Assembly: GCA_031277235.1 (NCBI GenBank)
Contig: JAITMT010000434.1
Span: 1 to 21,799 of the forward strand
DNA: 21,799 nt
Direction of reading: 5' to 3'
From: Tannerella sp.
Lineage (GTDB): Bacteria > Bacteroidota > Bacteroidia > Bacteroidales > Tannerellaceae
Shown here: piece after piece, positions 1-7,605 of the stretch
Layout: each line of letters begins with the position of its first letter
How positions within the stretch are numbered: the stretch's first letter is position 1
Translations under genes and position numbers: made by a program
Notes under the pieces: model-generated
Told to the model about the DNA's origin: nothing
The model's database searches: none
What the model saw: only the letters and a program-made list of their open reading frames with translations

Positions 1-333
1 CTGTCGCAAATGGAACTTTACGGAGAAAGCGACAGGGTTTTGCAGCGTGCCGTGCAAATCAGTTGCGACCCGATGCTGTACAATATTCTGGGAAAGAACC
101 GGCAGGCGTTGAAAGATTATGACAGTGCGGAACAGCGTTTCGTGAAAGCGGCAAATATTGTTCCGAACCGCCTGTATCCGCATTATTTGCTGATGAAACT
201 GTATGTGGAAACGGAAAATGGGGAGAAAGCCCGCGAAATGGCACAAACTGTTCTGACTAAAGAGCCGAAAGTCCGGTCAACGGCAATCGAAGAAATGAGA
301 AAGGAAGCAAAAAAAATTATAGATTATGACTAA
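1..333 (+). CDS. C-terminal fragment of a TPR protein, probably O-antigen ligase family
   Basis: The reading frame is open from the first base of the window, so the gene begins upstream; the ATG at 10 is probably internal. The visible ~110 residues are helical and TPR-like: an A-x-x-Y-D-S-A-E-x-x-F-x-x-A pattern (YDSAEQRFVKAANIVPNR) is followed by a second helix pair ending KEPKVRSTAIEEMRKEAKK. From family knowledge, a TPR tail with the wording NRLYPHYLLMKLY and a closing KEPKV...EMR is typical of Bacteroidota O-antigen ligase/polymerase-like membrane proteins, whose multi-pass domain would lie upstream. That attribution is inference, since no membrane segment is in view. The stop overlaps the next start by 8 bases (326-333), implying one transcript with the lipoprotein and signal peptidase that follow. 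Confidence 0.7.
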   Translation: MSQMELYGESDRVLQRAVQISCDPMLYNILGKNRQALKDYDSAEQRFVKAANIVPNRLYPHYLLMKLYVETENGEKAREMAQTVLTKEPKVRSTAIEEMRKEAKKIIDYD

Positions 334-2821
334 AAAATACTGTTTTTTATTTCTGATAGCAGGCATCTTCTGTCTTTCCTGCGGGAAAAGGCAAAATTAT
401 TTGGAAGAAACCTTGCAACTGGCGGGCGACAACCGTCCGGAGTTGGAAAAAGTGCTGGCGCATTACCGGCAAAATCCGGCGGACAGTTTGAAATATAAAG
501 CCGCCGTGTTTCTGATAGAAAATATGGATACCCGTTTTTTTCTTGATTCGCCCGAATTGGATGCGTATTACAGGGATGTGGATTCCATCTTTTCCATTAA
601 TGGAAGATATGTTACCATTACCGGAGAACAGGATTCCCTATTGAATCTTTTACAAAAACCGGATTTCAAAAATCATGAAATTGTGCCGGACCTGCAACAT
701 GTTTCTGCCGGATTTTTGATGGACAACATAGACCGTGCATTCGAAGCATGGCAATCGCCGTTTGCCCGGGGATTGAGTTTTGACGATTTCTGCGAATTTC
801 TTTTGCCTTATAAAGTCAATGCTGCGGATTATCCCGCTTCCTGGCGTTCCGAATTTTACAACACTTTTTATCCGTATGTGAAATTCATGCTTGATACTTC
901 CTGCCGGTTGGATTCCGGTTTATTATTCAATTCTCCCTCCATAGCGCTAAGCGGGAATGCCTTTCAAACTCTCTCCGGCCATATCTTTGATACTGCTCCC
1001 GATTTTACGGTCAGTTGTTGGATTAACCTTTCCGAATACAAACCGATGTCCCGGGTTTTTGATTTCGGAACGGACAGCAGTTATTATATCTGTTTCATTC
1101 CCTATTCAAATGAAGGAAATGCAACCTTGGAAATAAGAACCGGAAATGCGTGGGAATTTATCCATACCGATCCTTTGCCCCTGAACGGACTTTCGCATTT
1201 GGCGGTTTCATATTCAAGGCATTGTGTATTATTTTATGTAAACGGTCTTTTGGTACGCAGAGTCAACGTTCACCTGGATAACCGGAAACTCGTCCGTAAT
1301 TTTCTTGGAAAATCAAACTGGAACTTCGATACCAATTATTTGAACGGGACAATCCGGGATTTTAGAATTTACGGCAGGGAATTGACCTGTATGGAAGTTT
1401 GCGATCTGGCAGGAATCAACAGGGATGCATTGAATCAAAAGCAAAAACTTCAGGAAATGTTGTGGAGAATCCGGGATATATCTTCCATCCAAATCATCTA
1501 TGAAAAACTTTTGCCCGGCGGCTATGATCCTGTCCGTCTGATCAACTTGAAAAAGGGAACCTGTAACGATTACACGGTCTTGGGAACCTATATTTTCCGC
1601 TCCCTGGGTATTCCTTCGGGAATGGATTTCGTACCCCAGTGGGCTGACCGCAGCATGGGACATGACTGGAATATTATTTACACGGGCAACAGCCGGATGG
1701 AAGACTATTCCTTCAGCGCCTTATGGGATACGCTTGGCAATCATCTGAAATCGAGGGATGAAAAAATTGCAAAGGTTTTCAGATATACCTATGCCAAACA
1801 ACCCGATCGTCCCGTTCTGCAAAACGGGAAAGGTGAAATTTTACCGCCAACCTTTCGCAATCCATGCATTAAGGACGTAACCGATTCTTACCTGGATTGT
1901 ATGGATATTACCGTTTCCCTCACGCAAAAATCTTTCGGGAAAAGAAAATACGCTTACCTGTGCAATTTCAACAATCATGACTGGATTCCGGTACACTGGG
2001 GAAAGATTAAGGCGAATGAAGTTGTTTTTACGAAAATGGGAAAAAATGTCGCTTATTTGCCTGTTTATTTTGACGGGGAAGGTGTCCGACCTGCTGCTCC
2101 TCCTTTCATACTGACTGCAGAGGGTGAAATAAAAAAACTCATTCCGGATCATTCAAAAACGCAGACTGTGATTTTGAAGCGTAAATACAAACCCGGTGAT
2201 GTACCGAAAAAGGGAGAGTTGCTCGTCGGCAGTAAATTTCAGGTAGCCAATAAAGCCGATTTCAGCGATTCGTTGACTGTTTATGAAGTGAATGATGTGC
2301 CGGAAATACTTTATAATCCGGTGGATCCGAATTTAAGCAAACCCTACCGTTATTTTCGATTTGTATCGGCGTCCGGTTCAAGAGGCGGTGAAATTTCGGA
2401 AATTGAAGTTTATTCAAATGATGCTGAAAAGAAATTGTCCGGCATGCTCACCGGTAATCTTCATTGTCCCGAGGGTTGGGAAGCAAAAAACGCCTTTGAT
2501 GGCGATCCCCTGACTTCTTACATGTGCGAATGGGGTGAAGAAGGCCTGATCGGTTTGGATTTCGGGAAACCGGTGAATATTGATTATTTTCGCTATCTTC
2601 CCCGAAACGACGATAATTTCATAAGGGAAGGAGAAGAATACGAACTTTTCTATTGGGATGATTATCAATGGAATTCGCTGGGAAGACAAACCGGTACTTC
2701 AAGGCAATATCTGGAATATGCAAATGCCCCTCTCAATGCTTTGTTTTGGTTGCGGAATCTGACCAAAGGCAAGGAAGAGAGAATTTTTACGTATGAAAAC
2801 GGACAGCAGGTCTGGTGGTGA
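326..2821 (+). CDS. Large lipoprotein with LamG-like, transglutaminase-like and discoidin-like regions
   Basis: An 831-residue exported lipoprotein. Residues 1-19 form a lipoprotein signal ending FCLSCG, with Cys19 as the lipidation site, so it is anchored in the envelope. Residues ~200-355 read as a concanavalin A/LamG-like jelly roll (FTVSCWINLSEY, LSHLAVSYSRHCVLFYVNG, GTIRDFRIYGRELT). Residues ~385-470 are transglutaminase-like: Cys413 in KGTCNDYTVLGTYIFRSLGIP, His446 in MGHDWN and Asp460 in MEDYSF fit a Cys-His-Asp triad. The C-terminal ~160 residues look like an F5/8 type C (discoidin) sandwich (YRYFRFVS, GGEISEIEVYS, NAFDGDPLTSYM, IGLDFGKPVNIDYFRYLPRND). Together this suggests a cell-surface glycan- or protein-binding enzyme with thiol-protease, amidase or crosslinking chemistry; the substrate cannot be read. 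It overlaps both neighbours, so translation is probably coupled. Confidence 0.85.
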   Translation: MTKKYCFLFLIAGIFCLSCGKRQNYLEETLQLAGDNRPELEKVLAHYRQNPADSLKYKAAVFLIENMDTRFFLDSPELDAYYRDVDSIFSINGRYVTITGEQDSLLNLLQKPDFKNHEIVPDLQHVSAGFLMDNIDRAFEAWQSPFARGLSFDDFCEFLLPYKVNAADYPASWRSEFYNTFYPYVKFMLDTSCRLDSGLLFNSPSIALSGNAFQTLSGHIFDTAPDFTVSCWINLSEYKPMSRVFDFGTDSSYYICFIPYSNEGNATLEIRTGNAWEFIHTDPLPLNGLSHLAVSYSRHCVLFYVNGLLVRRVNVHLDNRKLVRNFLGKSNWNFDTNYLNGTIRDFRIYGRELTCMEVCDLAGINRDALNQKQKLQEMLWRIRDISSIQIIYEKLLPGGYDPVRLINLKKGTCNDYTVLGTYIFRSLGIPSGMDFVPQWADRSMGHDWNIIYTGNSRMEDYSFSALWDTLGNHLKSRDEKIAKVFRYTYAKQPDRPVLQNGKGEILPPTFRNPCIKDVTDSYLDCMDITVSLTQKSFGKRKYAYLCNFNNHDWIPVHWGKIKANEVVFTKMGKNVAYLPVYFDGEGVRPAAPPFILTAEGEIKKLIPDHSKTQTVILKRKYKPGDVPKKGELLVGSKFQVANKADFSDSLTVYEVNDVPEILYNPVDPNLSKPYRYFRFVSASGSRGGEISEIEVYSNDAEKKLSGMLTGNLHCPEGWEAKNAFDGDPLTSYMCEWGEEGLIGLDFGKPVNIDYFRYLPRNDDNFIREGEEYELFYWDDYQWNSLGRQTGTSRQYLEYANAPLNALFWLRNLTKGKEERIFTYENGQQVWW

Positions 2822-2838
2822 AACGGTCAATTACGGTT

Positions 2839-3726
2839 ATGAAAATACAACGGAAAATAAAAAAAATCCTGAAGGAGTTGCGGTTTTATGCAATCCTTTT
2901 GATTGCAGCCATTCTTTTTGCCACGGCGCTTCGTGTTTTCATATTCACTTCCATTATCAAAATTCCTTCGGCGTCAATGGACCCGGCAGTATTGGCGGGC
3001 GATTACATAATTGCAAACAAGCAAATTCCGGGTCCGCGGTTTTACAGGGATATCCGGAATTTTCGAATAGACGGAAAGGTTCAGACTAAGCGACTCAATG
3101 GAATCCGGAAGGTTCGCAGGAACGACATACTGGTTTTCAATTTTCCCTATTCCGGAAATTGGGATAAAATTGACATGGATTTGAATGTGTACTATCTGAA
3201 ACGCTGTGTAGCGCTACCCGGAGACACGTTTTCCATTGAAAATGGAATATACAGGGTGAAAAACTGTCAGGATTCGTTAGGCTGCATATTCCGGCAAAGG
3301 GAATTGGCGCAAAAGTCGCAAACTGATTTTCCGGATGTCATCTGGAAATGTTTTCCATTCGATACGGTACATTATCAATGGAATATTAAAGATTTTGGAC
3401 CATTTTACATACCGGCTTCCGGTGCAACGCTTTCACTCGATACGCTCAACTGTTCGCTTTACAAAAACCTGATAGAATATGAAACCGGCAAAAAACTTTC
3501 CGTGCAGGACGGTTCGGTCTTTTTGGACGACGGGCAAATAAATAATTATACATTCAAGTTGAATTACTATTTCATGGCGGGCGATTACATCCATGACTCG
3601 CGCGATTCCCGTTACTGGGGATTATTGCCGGAAGACTGCATCATCGGAAAAGCCGTAATCATCTGGAAATCAAAAGATATGGAGACGGGAGAATATCGCT
3701 GGAGGAGGTTTTTCCGGATTTTGTAG
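2839..3726 (+). CDS. lepB: Type I signal peptidase (S26 family)
   Basis: Cleaves Sec/Tat signal peptides at the outer face of the inner membrane. With the ATG at 2839 it has 295 residues: one N-terminal membrane segment (~15-38, FYAILLIAAILFATALRVFIF), then box B IPSASMDPAV with catalytic Ser46, box D YYLKRCVALPGD with general-base Lys121, and box E GDYIHDSRDSRYWG. About 85 residues separate the Lys box from box E, an insertion that includes FGPFYIPASG. A GTG pair at 2815/2818 overlaps the previous stop (GTGGTGA) and could start a protein 7-8 residues longer; I prefer the ATG because it gives a normal N-in anchor. A complete active site next to a lipoprotein operon suggests a dedicated second copy rather than the housekeeping enzyme, but this is inference. 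Confidence 0.92.
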   Translation: MKIQRKIKKILKELRFYAILLIAAILFATALRVFIFTSIIKIPSASMDPAVLAGDYIIANKQIPGPRFYRDIRNFRIDGKVQTKRLNGIRKVRRNDILVFNFPYSGNWDKIDMDLNVYYLKRCVALPGDTFSIENGIYRVKNCQDSLGCIFRQRELAQKSQTDFPDVIWKCFPFDTVHYQWNIKDFGPFYIPASGATLSLDTLNCSLYKNLIEYETGKKLSVQDGSVFLDDGQINNYTFKLNYYFMAGDYIHDSRDSRYWGLLPEDCIIGKAVIIWKSKDMETGEYRWRRFFRIL

Positions 3727-3747
3727 GGAAAAGCCTCCGTATTTTTT
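3704..3747 (+). terminator. Rho-independent terminator overlapping the lepB 3' end
   Basis: A 12-base arm at 3704-3715 (GGAGGTTTTTCC) pairs with 3727-3738 (GGAAAAGCCTCC), with one G-T wobble and an 11-base loop. It is followed by GTATTTTTTAT. The left arm lies inside the last codons of the signal peptidase, and the stop codon sits in the loop. It closes the first operon. Confidence 0.8.
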
Positions 3748-3819
3748 ATATGACTGCTCAATTTTATACTAACCCCGTCAGATAATTGAGAAAAATGAGT
3801 ATCCGTATATTCTCCTAAA

Positions 3820-3967
3820 ATCCCGTTAGGGATGTAATATTGGTAGAACAAACGGTAATTCCCGGAGATGCGTGCCTTCAGGTACGTGATACGGGAAAAT
3901 GATTCAACATATTGCGTACCTGAAGGCACGACGATTGAGGAGATAATCTTATTGTCCCTTCGGGACA
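3820..3967. repeat. Composite hairpin element, copy 1
   Basis: In order: hairpin ATCCC-GTTA-GGGAT (3820-3833); box AATATTGGTAGAA (3836-3848); short arm TTCCCG (3859-3864); 16-base arm CGTGCCTTCAGGTACG (3871-3886); CGGGAA (3892-3897), complementary to the short arm; CGTACCTGAAGGCACG (3915-3930), a perfect complement of the 16-base arm; and a final hairpin TGTCCC-TTC-GGGACA (3953-3967). The two internal pairings interleave (a, b, a', b'). The copy at 21669 shares TCCCGTTAGGG, the box and the same order; 10187-10307 has a related layout. Likely a dispersed non-coding repeat; function unknown. Confidence 0.8.
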
Positions 3968-4062
3968 GATAAATGATACATCTATCGTTATATTACATAA
4001 TTTTTTAGGTTCTTATACGGACATTCATTTTGAGAAATAGATTTGTTTGCCGTAAAAAAAAT

Positions 4063-4070
4063 TATCTTTG
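4063..4070 (+). promoter_or_regulatory. Possible Bacteroides-type -7 box with no obvious gene
   Basis: TATCTTTG matches the TAnnTTTG consensus exactly; TTTG at 4042-4045 is 17 bases upstream, slightly short for a -33 element. No open frame begins close behind it. If used, it would give a leader of about 250 bases to the lipoprotein gene at 4333, passing through the second promoter at 4211-4264. Confidence 0.4.
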
Positions 4071-4210
4071 CAAAAAACATGTTATAGAGGTAAAAAAAGA
4101 TTCAGATACGCTTTTAAGTTTCAATTTTCAACTTTATGATAACTCAATTTATAACCGGGTCATAGTATAATAAGGCGTTATTTTCATTCGATCTGATTTT
4201 TTTGAAAAAA

Positions 4211-4264
4211 GAGTTGAAAAAAGTAGCAGATTCAAAAATAATGTTTATTTTTGCAACGGTATTT
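4211..4264 (+). promoter_or_regulatory. Shared promoter block, copy A, before the first propeller lipoprotein
   Basis: TATTTTTG at 4246-4253 fits the Bacteroides -7 consensus. Exactly 22 bases before it lies TAGCAGATTC (4224-4233), and the block is nearly identical to 6958-7010, including the poly-A runs and the bases after the -7 box. No canonical TTTG sits at the usual -33 position, so the shared TAGCAGATTC motif may take its place as an activator or alternative sigma site. The predicted leader to the ATG at 4333 is about 70 bases. Confidence 0.7.
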
Positions 4265-4332
4265 TTAATCTTGAATTTATGGGAAAGATTATTAAATATC
4301 TATAAAACAGTATTTTATGTATTCCCAAAGAA

Positions 4333-5556
4333 ATGAAAAGAAAGAATGTGTACTTAATTTTTATCTCAATCTTTTTTCATGTTTCCTGTTCTTCCCATTC
4401 AAAAGATCCTGAAGAAAGTAAAGGAAACGGATTGTATGTGTTCGATATTGACAAGGCAAAAAAGAACTCGGACGAAGTGTTCTTATATTCATCGCTTTAT
4501 AAGAAGGTCAGTGTTATTCCATTGGAGACCAATGAATCCTGTTTAATTGGCAATATCTCTAAAATTCGAGTATTTGACCGGTATATTTTTGTTTTAGATT
4601 TTAACAAGGCAAAATCCCTGTTTGTGTTTGATAGGGAAGGACATTTTATCCGGAAGATCGGAAATACAGGTAACGGACCGGGTGAATTTATTGAACCTGT
4701 TGATTTTACGATAGATAGAGACAACAAAACAGTCTATGTCTTGGATATAGACTTGCAGCGTATCAATAAGTACGATATTGCAACGGGTAATTTTATTCAG
4801 GCGATTAATCTTGAAAAAGAAGTCCGCAGTTTTAATATTGAGCATGTTGAGGGCAAATTGTATGCAGATGCTATTTTTCGAAAACATGCCGATAATAATT
4901 ATTTACTTCGCGTTATTCAGGAATCAACCGGTAAGGAAGAACGTCATTACTTGAATGTAATGGAATACACTCAGGGAATCAGTAACTTACACAAAATTCA
5001 AAGTAATATTTTTTACTTTCGGGAAAATGGAAATCCGGTTTTCGTTCAACAGTTTATGCCTTATGTTATTGAAATAAATAAAGACAGCATTTTTTCCCTC
5101 GTAGAACTGAAAGGCAGGGACGTTTCCATAACATCTGAAAAAACGGATGAATTAAATGAGATGAGTGTCATGCAACATGTATTGGAAAACAGAGAATTGG
5201 ATAAATATCATTCCATTCTCAGTTTCATTGAAAAAGGAAATATCATTCTTATGGATATTCAGAAAGGACGTTTTTTTCACAAACTCCTAATTCACAAGAA
5301 AACAAAAGAGGTGTATGTTTTAGAGAACTTTAATGATGACCTGTTATTTAAAGATGGCGTAATTAAAGTTCTTCCTGCCTTTGGCTGTTCCGATGCAAGC
5401 GGAGTTTATTACATTGTAAATTCTCATATTATTTCCATGTATCAAGCATGGGCTAAAGAGGACATTTTATCGCCGGATTTAGGACGGCTGGAAGATTTGA
5501 AAAACCTGGAAGAAGACGCAAATCCTGTAATTCTCTATTATGAATTTAAAGACTAG
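4333..5556 (+). CDS. 6-bladed beta-propeller lipoprotein
   Basis: A 407-residue exported lipoprotein: basic N-terminus, hydrophobic stretch and HVSCSS with Cys19 as the lipidation site. The mature part follows the Bacteroidota 6-bladed beta-propeller pattern: YKKVSVIPLETNESCLIGNI, then YIFVLDFNKAKSLFVFDREG, then the signature FIRKIGNTGNGPGEF (~110-124), then TIDRDNKTVYVLDIDLQRI. The C-terminus ends in the typical ANPVILYYEFKD, almost the same ending as the next gene (TNPVLIKYYFK), so the two are paralogues. Such propellers are predicted envelope scaffolds or ligand binders; no catalytic residues are known to me. It is the first gene after promoter block 4211-4264. Confidence 0.88.
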   Translation: MKRKNVYLIFISIFFHVSCSSHSKDPEESKGNGLYVFDIDKAKKNSDEVFLYSSLYKKVSVIPLETNESCLIGNISKIRVFDRYIFVLDFNKAKSLFVFDREGHFIRKIGNTGNGPGEFIEPVDFTIDRDNKTVYVLDIDLQRINKYDIATGNFIQAINLEKEVRSFNIEHVEGKLYADAIFRKHADNNYLLRVIQESTGKEERHYLNVMEYTQGISNLHKIQSNIFYFRENGNPVFVQQFMPYVIEINKDSIFSLVELKGRDVSITSEKTDELNEMSVMQHVLENRELDKYHSILSFIEKGNIILMDIQKGRFFHKLLIHKKTKEVYVLENFNDDLLFKDGVIKVLPAFGCSDASGVYYIVNSHIISMYQAWAKEDILSPDLGRLEDLKNLEEDANPVILYYEFKD

Positions 5557-5646
5557 AACAACTGGCATTTTCCCTGGTACGCAAGTATCTGTCCACGTTG
5601 AAGGCGGAAAAAGCAAAATCTTGGAATAAAATTTATACATTAAAAT

Positions 5647-6774
5647 ATGAAACAGATTATTTGCCTTTTGTTGATTGTATCTTATTGTGTTTCATGTTCG
5701 CAGCCCCAACGGGAAAACAATACGATTTATGTAAATCTTGACAGACCGGAAAAGGCTTCCCTTGGGGATTATTTCCGTTCGGTTGAGTTAATCCCGCTGG
5801 AAACCGATTCTAATGTACTTATGAAGTCCATCTATCGCACAATCTATTATCAAAGTAAATACTATGTATTGGATATGCCTCAAGCCATTGTTTTTGTGTT
5901 CGGACAACAAGGAAATTTTATTTTCAAAATAGATAATAGGGGGCAAGGTCCGGGGCAATATTATTCTATTGAAGATATTCATATTAATCCGTTTTCCGGT
6001 CACCTTGAATTGCTTTCCTGGTCGGGTTTTGTGTATGACTATGATTTGTCCGGAAATTATCTTGAAACAAGAAGGCTCGTTTATGACGGTCTGGCGGCTG
6101 TTCATCACTTAATAGCCATAGACAGCACTACACATGTTTTTTATTCCAGATCTCAGCCTGAAAAAATAATTTACTACAATCTGGATGAAAAAAAACTGCT
6201 GCATGAAGAATTTGAAGAACAGCGTGAAATAGGAAGTTACGCGTATGACAGTTTTTATCCGAACAAAGATGGCTGGTATTTTTTTCGTCCGTTTCACACA
6301 ATTGTTTATAAAATTGGAATGGAACACCTTGAGCCTGCTTTTCGGTTTGATTTCGGTAAATATACAAAAGAAGGATTGACCGGTAATTTTAATTTTATCA
6401 AGGCTCCTCCACGTACTCGGGAAGATTTGGCAGACAGGGCATTTTCTCAATTTTCCTATCTGATAGAAAAAGTTGGGCAGAATGATAGTTATGTATTGGC
6501 ACAACTCTCTTGGAAAGAACTTGATAACTATGCCAATATCATTTATGACAAATCAACCGGTACAAGCAAATTCATACCGAAATTCGAGGAAAAGGTTATT
6601 TTCAAACCCAATATTGTTACCGATGAATATGTGCTGGGCTGGTGTGACTGGGTAGATTTGGAAAAATATGTTCCTCAAAGTTTGCTGGACGATTCCTCCA
6701 AAAAAGTTTATGAAAGTCTGCTGGCATCCGAAATGGAAACCAATCCCGTTTTAATCAAGTATTATTTCAAGTAA
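5647..6774 (+). CDS. 6-bladed beta-propeller lipoprotein (paralogue of the preceding gene)
   Basis: 375 residues. The signal peptide MKQIICLLLIVSYCVSCSQ places the lipidated cysteine at 17. The propeller hallmarks repeat those of the upstream gene: FRSVELIPLETDSNVLMKSI, YYVLDMPQAIVFVFGQQGNFIFKI, the signature DNRGQGPGQY (~100-109), blade-like Y-x-L-D/W repeats and the terminal motif METNPVLIKYYFK. It starts 90 bases after the upstream stop with no promoter of its own that I can see, so it is probably co-transcribed from 4211-4264. Divergence between the two copies is high, arguing for an old duplication rather than a recent one. Role: predicted envelope binding or scaffold protein; ligand unknown. 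Confidence 0.87.
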   Translation: MKQIICLLLIVSYCVSCSQPQRENNTIYVNLDRPEKASLGDYFRSVELIPLETDSNVLMKSIYRTIYYQSKYYVLDMPQAIVFVFGQQGNFIFKIDNRGQGPGQYYSIEDIHINPFSGHLELLSWSGFVYDYDLSGNYLETRRLVYDGLAAVHHLIAIDSTTHVFYSRSQPEKIIYYNLDEKKLLHEEFEEQREIGSYAYDSFYPNKDGWYFFRPFHTIVYKIGMEHLEPAFRFDFGKYTKEGLTGNFNFIKAPPRTREDLADRAFSQFSYLIEKVGQNDSYVLAQLSWKELDNYANIIYDKSTGTSKFIPKFEEKVIFKPNIVTDEYVLGWCDWVDLEKYVPQSLLDDSSKKVYESLLASEMETNPVLIKYYFK

Positions 6775-6780
6775 TAAATC

Positions 6781-6915
6781 ATGAAAGCAAAATCAACATA
6801 TATCATTTTGATAATCATTATTATATGTTCATTTTTAACGATTGTCCGGTTATTGTATCTAAATAAACAGAATACTATCAAAATGGAAACGGTACTTAAA
6901 AACGATGGTAATTAG
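6781..6915 (+). CDS. Small single-pass membrane peptide, 44 residues
   Basis: ATG at 6781 lies 6 bases after the stop of the propeller gene, and the frame runs 44 codons to TAG. The product has a short basic start (MKAKSTY), a strongly hydrophobic stretch at ~8-27 (isoleucine-rich, then SFLTIVRLLYL) and a polar tail NKQNTIKMETVLKNDGN. This reads as a membrane anchor or an uncleaved signal with a 17-residue exposed tail. I recognise no family: it lacks the NVEALA motif of the small secreted peptides that often accompany propeller lipoproteins in Bacteroides. Its spacing suggests it is the last gene of the first propeller operon. It could be a fortuitous frame, but the amino-acid layout and position support it. 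Confidence 0.5.
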   Translation: MKAKSTYIILIIIIICSFLTIVRLLYLNKQNTIKMETVLKNDGN

Positions 6916-6957
6916 GGATGAACAGATGAAGGTATGAACGGAAAAAAGAAATTGGAG

Positions 6958-7010
6958 GATTTGAAAAAAATAGCAGATTCAAAAAGTTTGTTTATCTTTG
7001 CGGCGTATTT
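6958..7010 (+). promoter_or_regulatory. Shared promoter block, copy B, before the secreted protein gene
   Basis: TATCTTTG at 6993-7000 is an exact Bacteroides -7 box. TAGCAGATTC at 6971-6980 stands 22 bases upstream of it, exactly as in the block at 4211-4264. The two blocks differ at only about nine of 53 aligned positions. The predicted leader to the ATG at 7038 is about 30 bases. Confidence 0.72.
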
Positions 7011-7037
7011 CAATAAACCTTTCTAAAAAATAAAAAT

Positions 7038-7601
7038 ATGAAATTAGTTGGCACACTGCTGTTTTTATCTACTGTCTTAGCCGGGTATGCACAGGACAGT
7101 ATCAAAGTTTCCGGCGGCTTTATGAGTGATTTTAATATGCCTATACCGCAAAATAGGGATATTAAATATGAATTTAATCCCCTCTCTGAAGAAACCGTAT
7201 TTGAAATGAATTTATACGATATAAATAGTGATGTTTCCTTCAAGGACTTGCAAACCGTATCATCGGACATACTTTACAAAAAGAAAAATTCAAAAATTAT
7301 TGTTTTCCTGCAGCAAAAAGATGATGAAATTGTTATAAACACTTCTCTGTTGGGCGAATATCTCAATATGTTTCCATTAAAATCTCCTGAAAAAATCAAC
7401 ATGTATTTTTTTAAACCCGCTTCAAAAGTTCAGGGAAGGAAAACTCCAATTATTATCTTTTCGGATAAATCAATCAGGGAAAAGGAAATTCTTGATAGAG
7501 TACTGGACTGTAAAGATGTGGATATAATTAAAAAAGGGGATTTGAAAATACTGAAGGAAGGCGCCGATATTTTTAAAATACTGACTTATGAATTACGGTA
7601 A
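7038..7601 (+). CDS. Secreted protein of unknown function
   Basis: 187 residues. A Sec signal peptide MKLVGTLLFLSTVLAGYAQD ends in an AxA-like site (GYAQ) with no lipobox cysteine, so a soluble periplasmic or exported protein is expected. I recognise no domain. The mature part has no cysteine except one near residue 157, alternates beta-rich pieces (KIIVFLQQKDDEIVINTSLL, TPIIIFSDKSI) with charged helices, and has no membrane segment. It is preceded by promoter block 6958-7010 and is followed 4 bases (or, from an earlier start, a short overlap) later by another propeller lipoprotein. It is thus the first gene of a two-gene unit and probably works with that lipoprotein. Confidence 0.75.
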   Translation: MKLVGTLLFLSTVLAGYAQDSIKVSGGFMSDFNMPIPQNRDIKYEFNPLSEETVFEMNLYDINSDVSFKDLQTVSSDILYKKKNSKIIVFLQQKDDEIVINTSLLGEYLNMFPLKSPEKINMYFFKPASKVQGRKTPIIIFSDKSIREKEILDRVLDCKDVDIIKKGDLKILKEGADIFKILTYELR

Positions 7602-7605
7602 CAGA

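Larger units (their letters stand above)
3727..4332. other. 606-base intergenic region between operons
   Basis: Contains the right arm of the lepB terminator, a composite hairpin element (3820-3967), an isolated TATCTTTG box (4063-4070) and the promoter block at 4211-4264. I see no coding sequence: the possible small frames at 4079, 4136 and 4278 stop within about ten codons. The stretch 4080-4200 is AT-rich and otherwise featureless. Confidence 0.7.

Noticed and set aside
3612..3929. A 105-codon - strand frame across the lepB end and the first hairpin element
   Set aside because: It is formed by the lepB antisense strand and the palindromic repeat, with no independent coding sign.
5557..5646. 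The gap between the two propeller genes translates to a protein-like string (GIFPGTQVSVHVEGGKSKILE)
   Set aside because: It has no start codon, is about 23 residues long and matches no family I know. It could be a gene remnant, but the evidence is too thin.
6781..6915. NVEALA-type exported peptide beside the propellers
   Set aside because: The NVEALA motif and the usual leader are absent, so the 44-residue frame is listed only as an unassigned membrane peptide.
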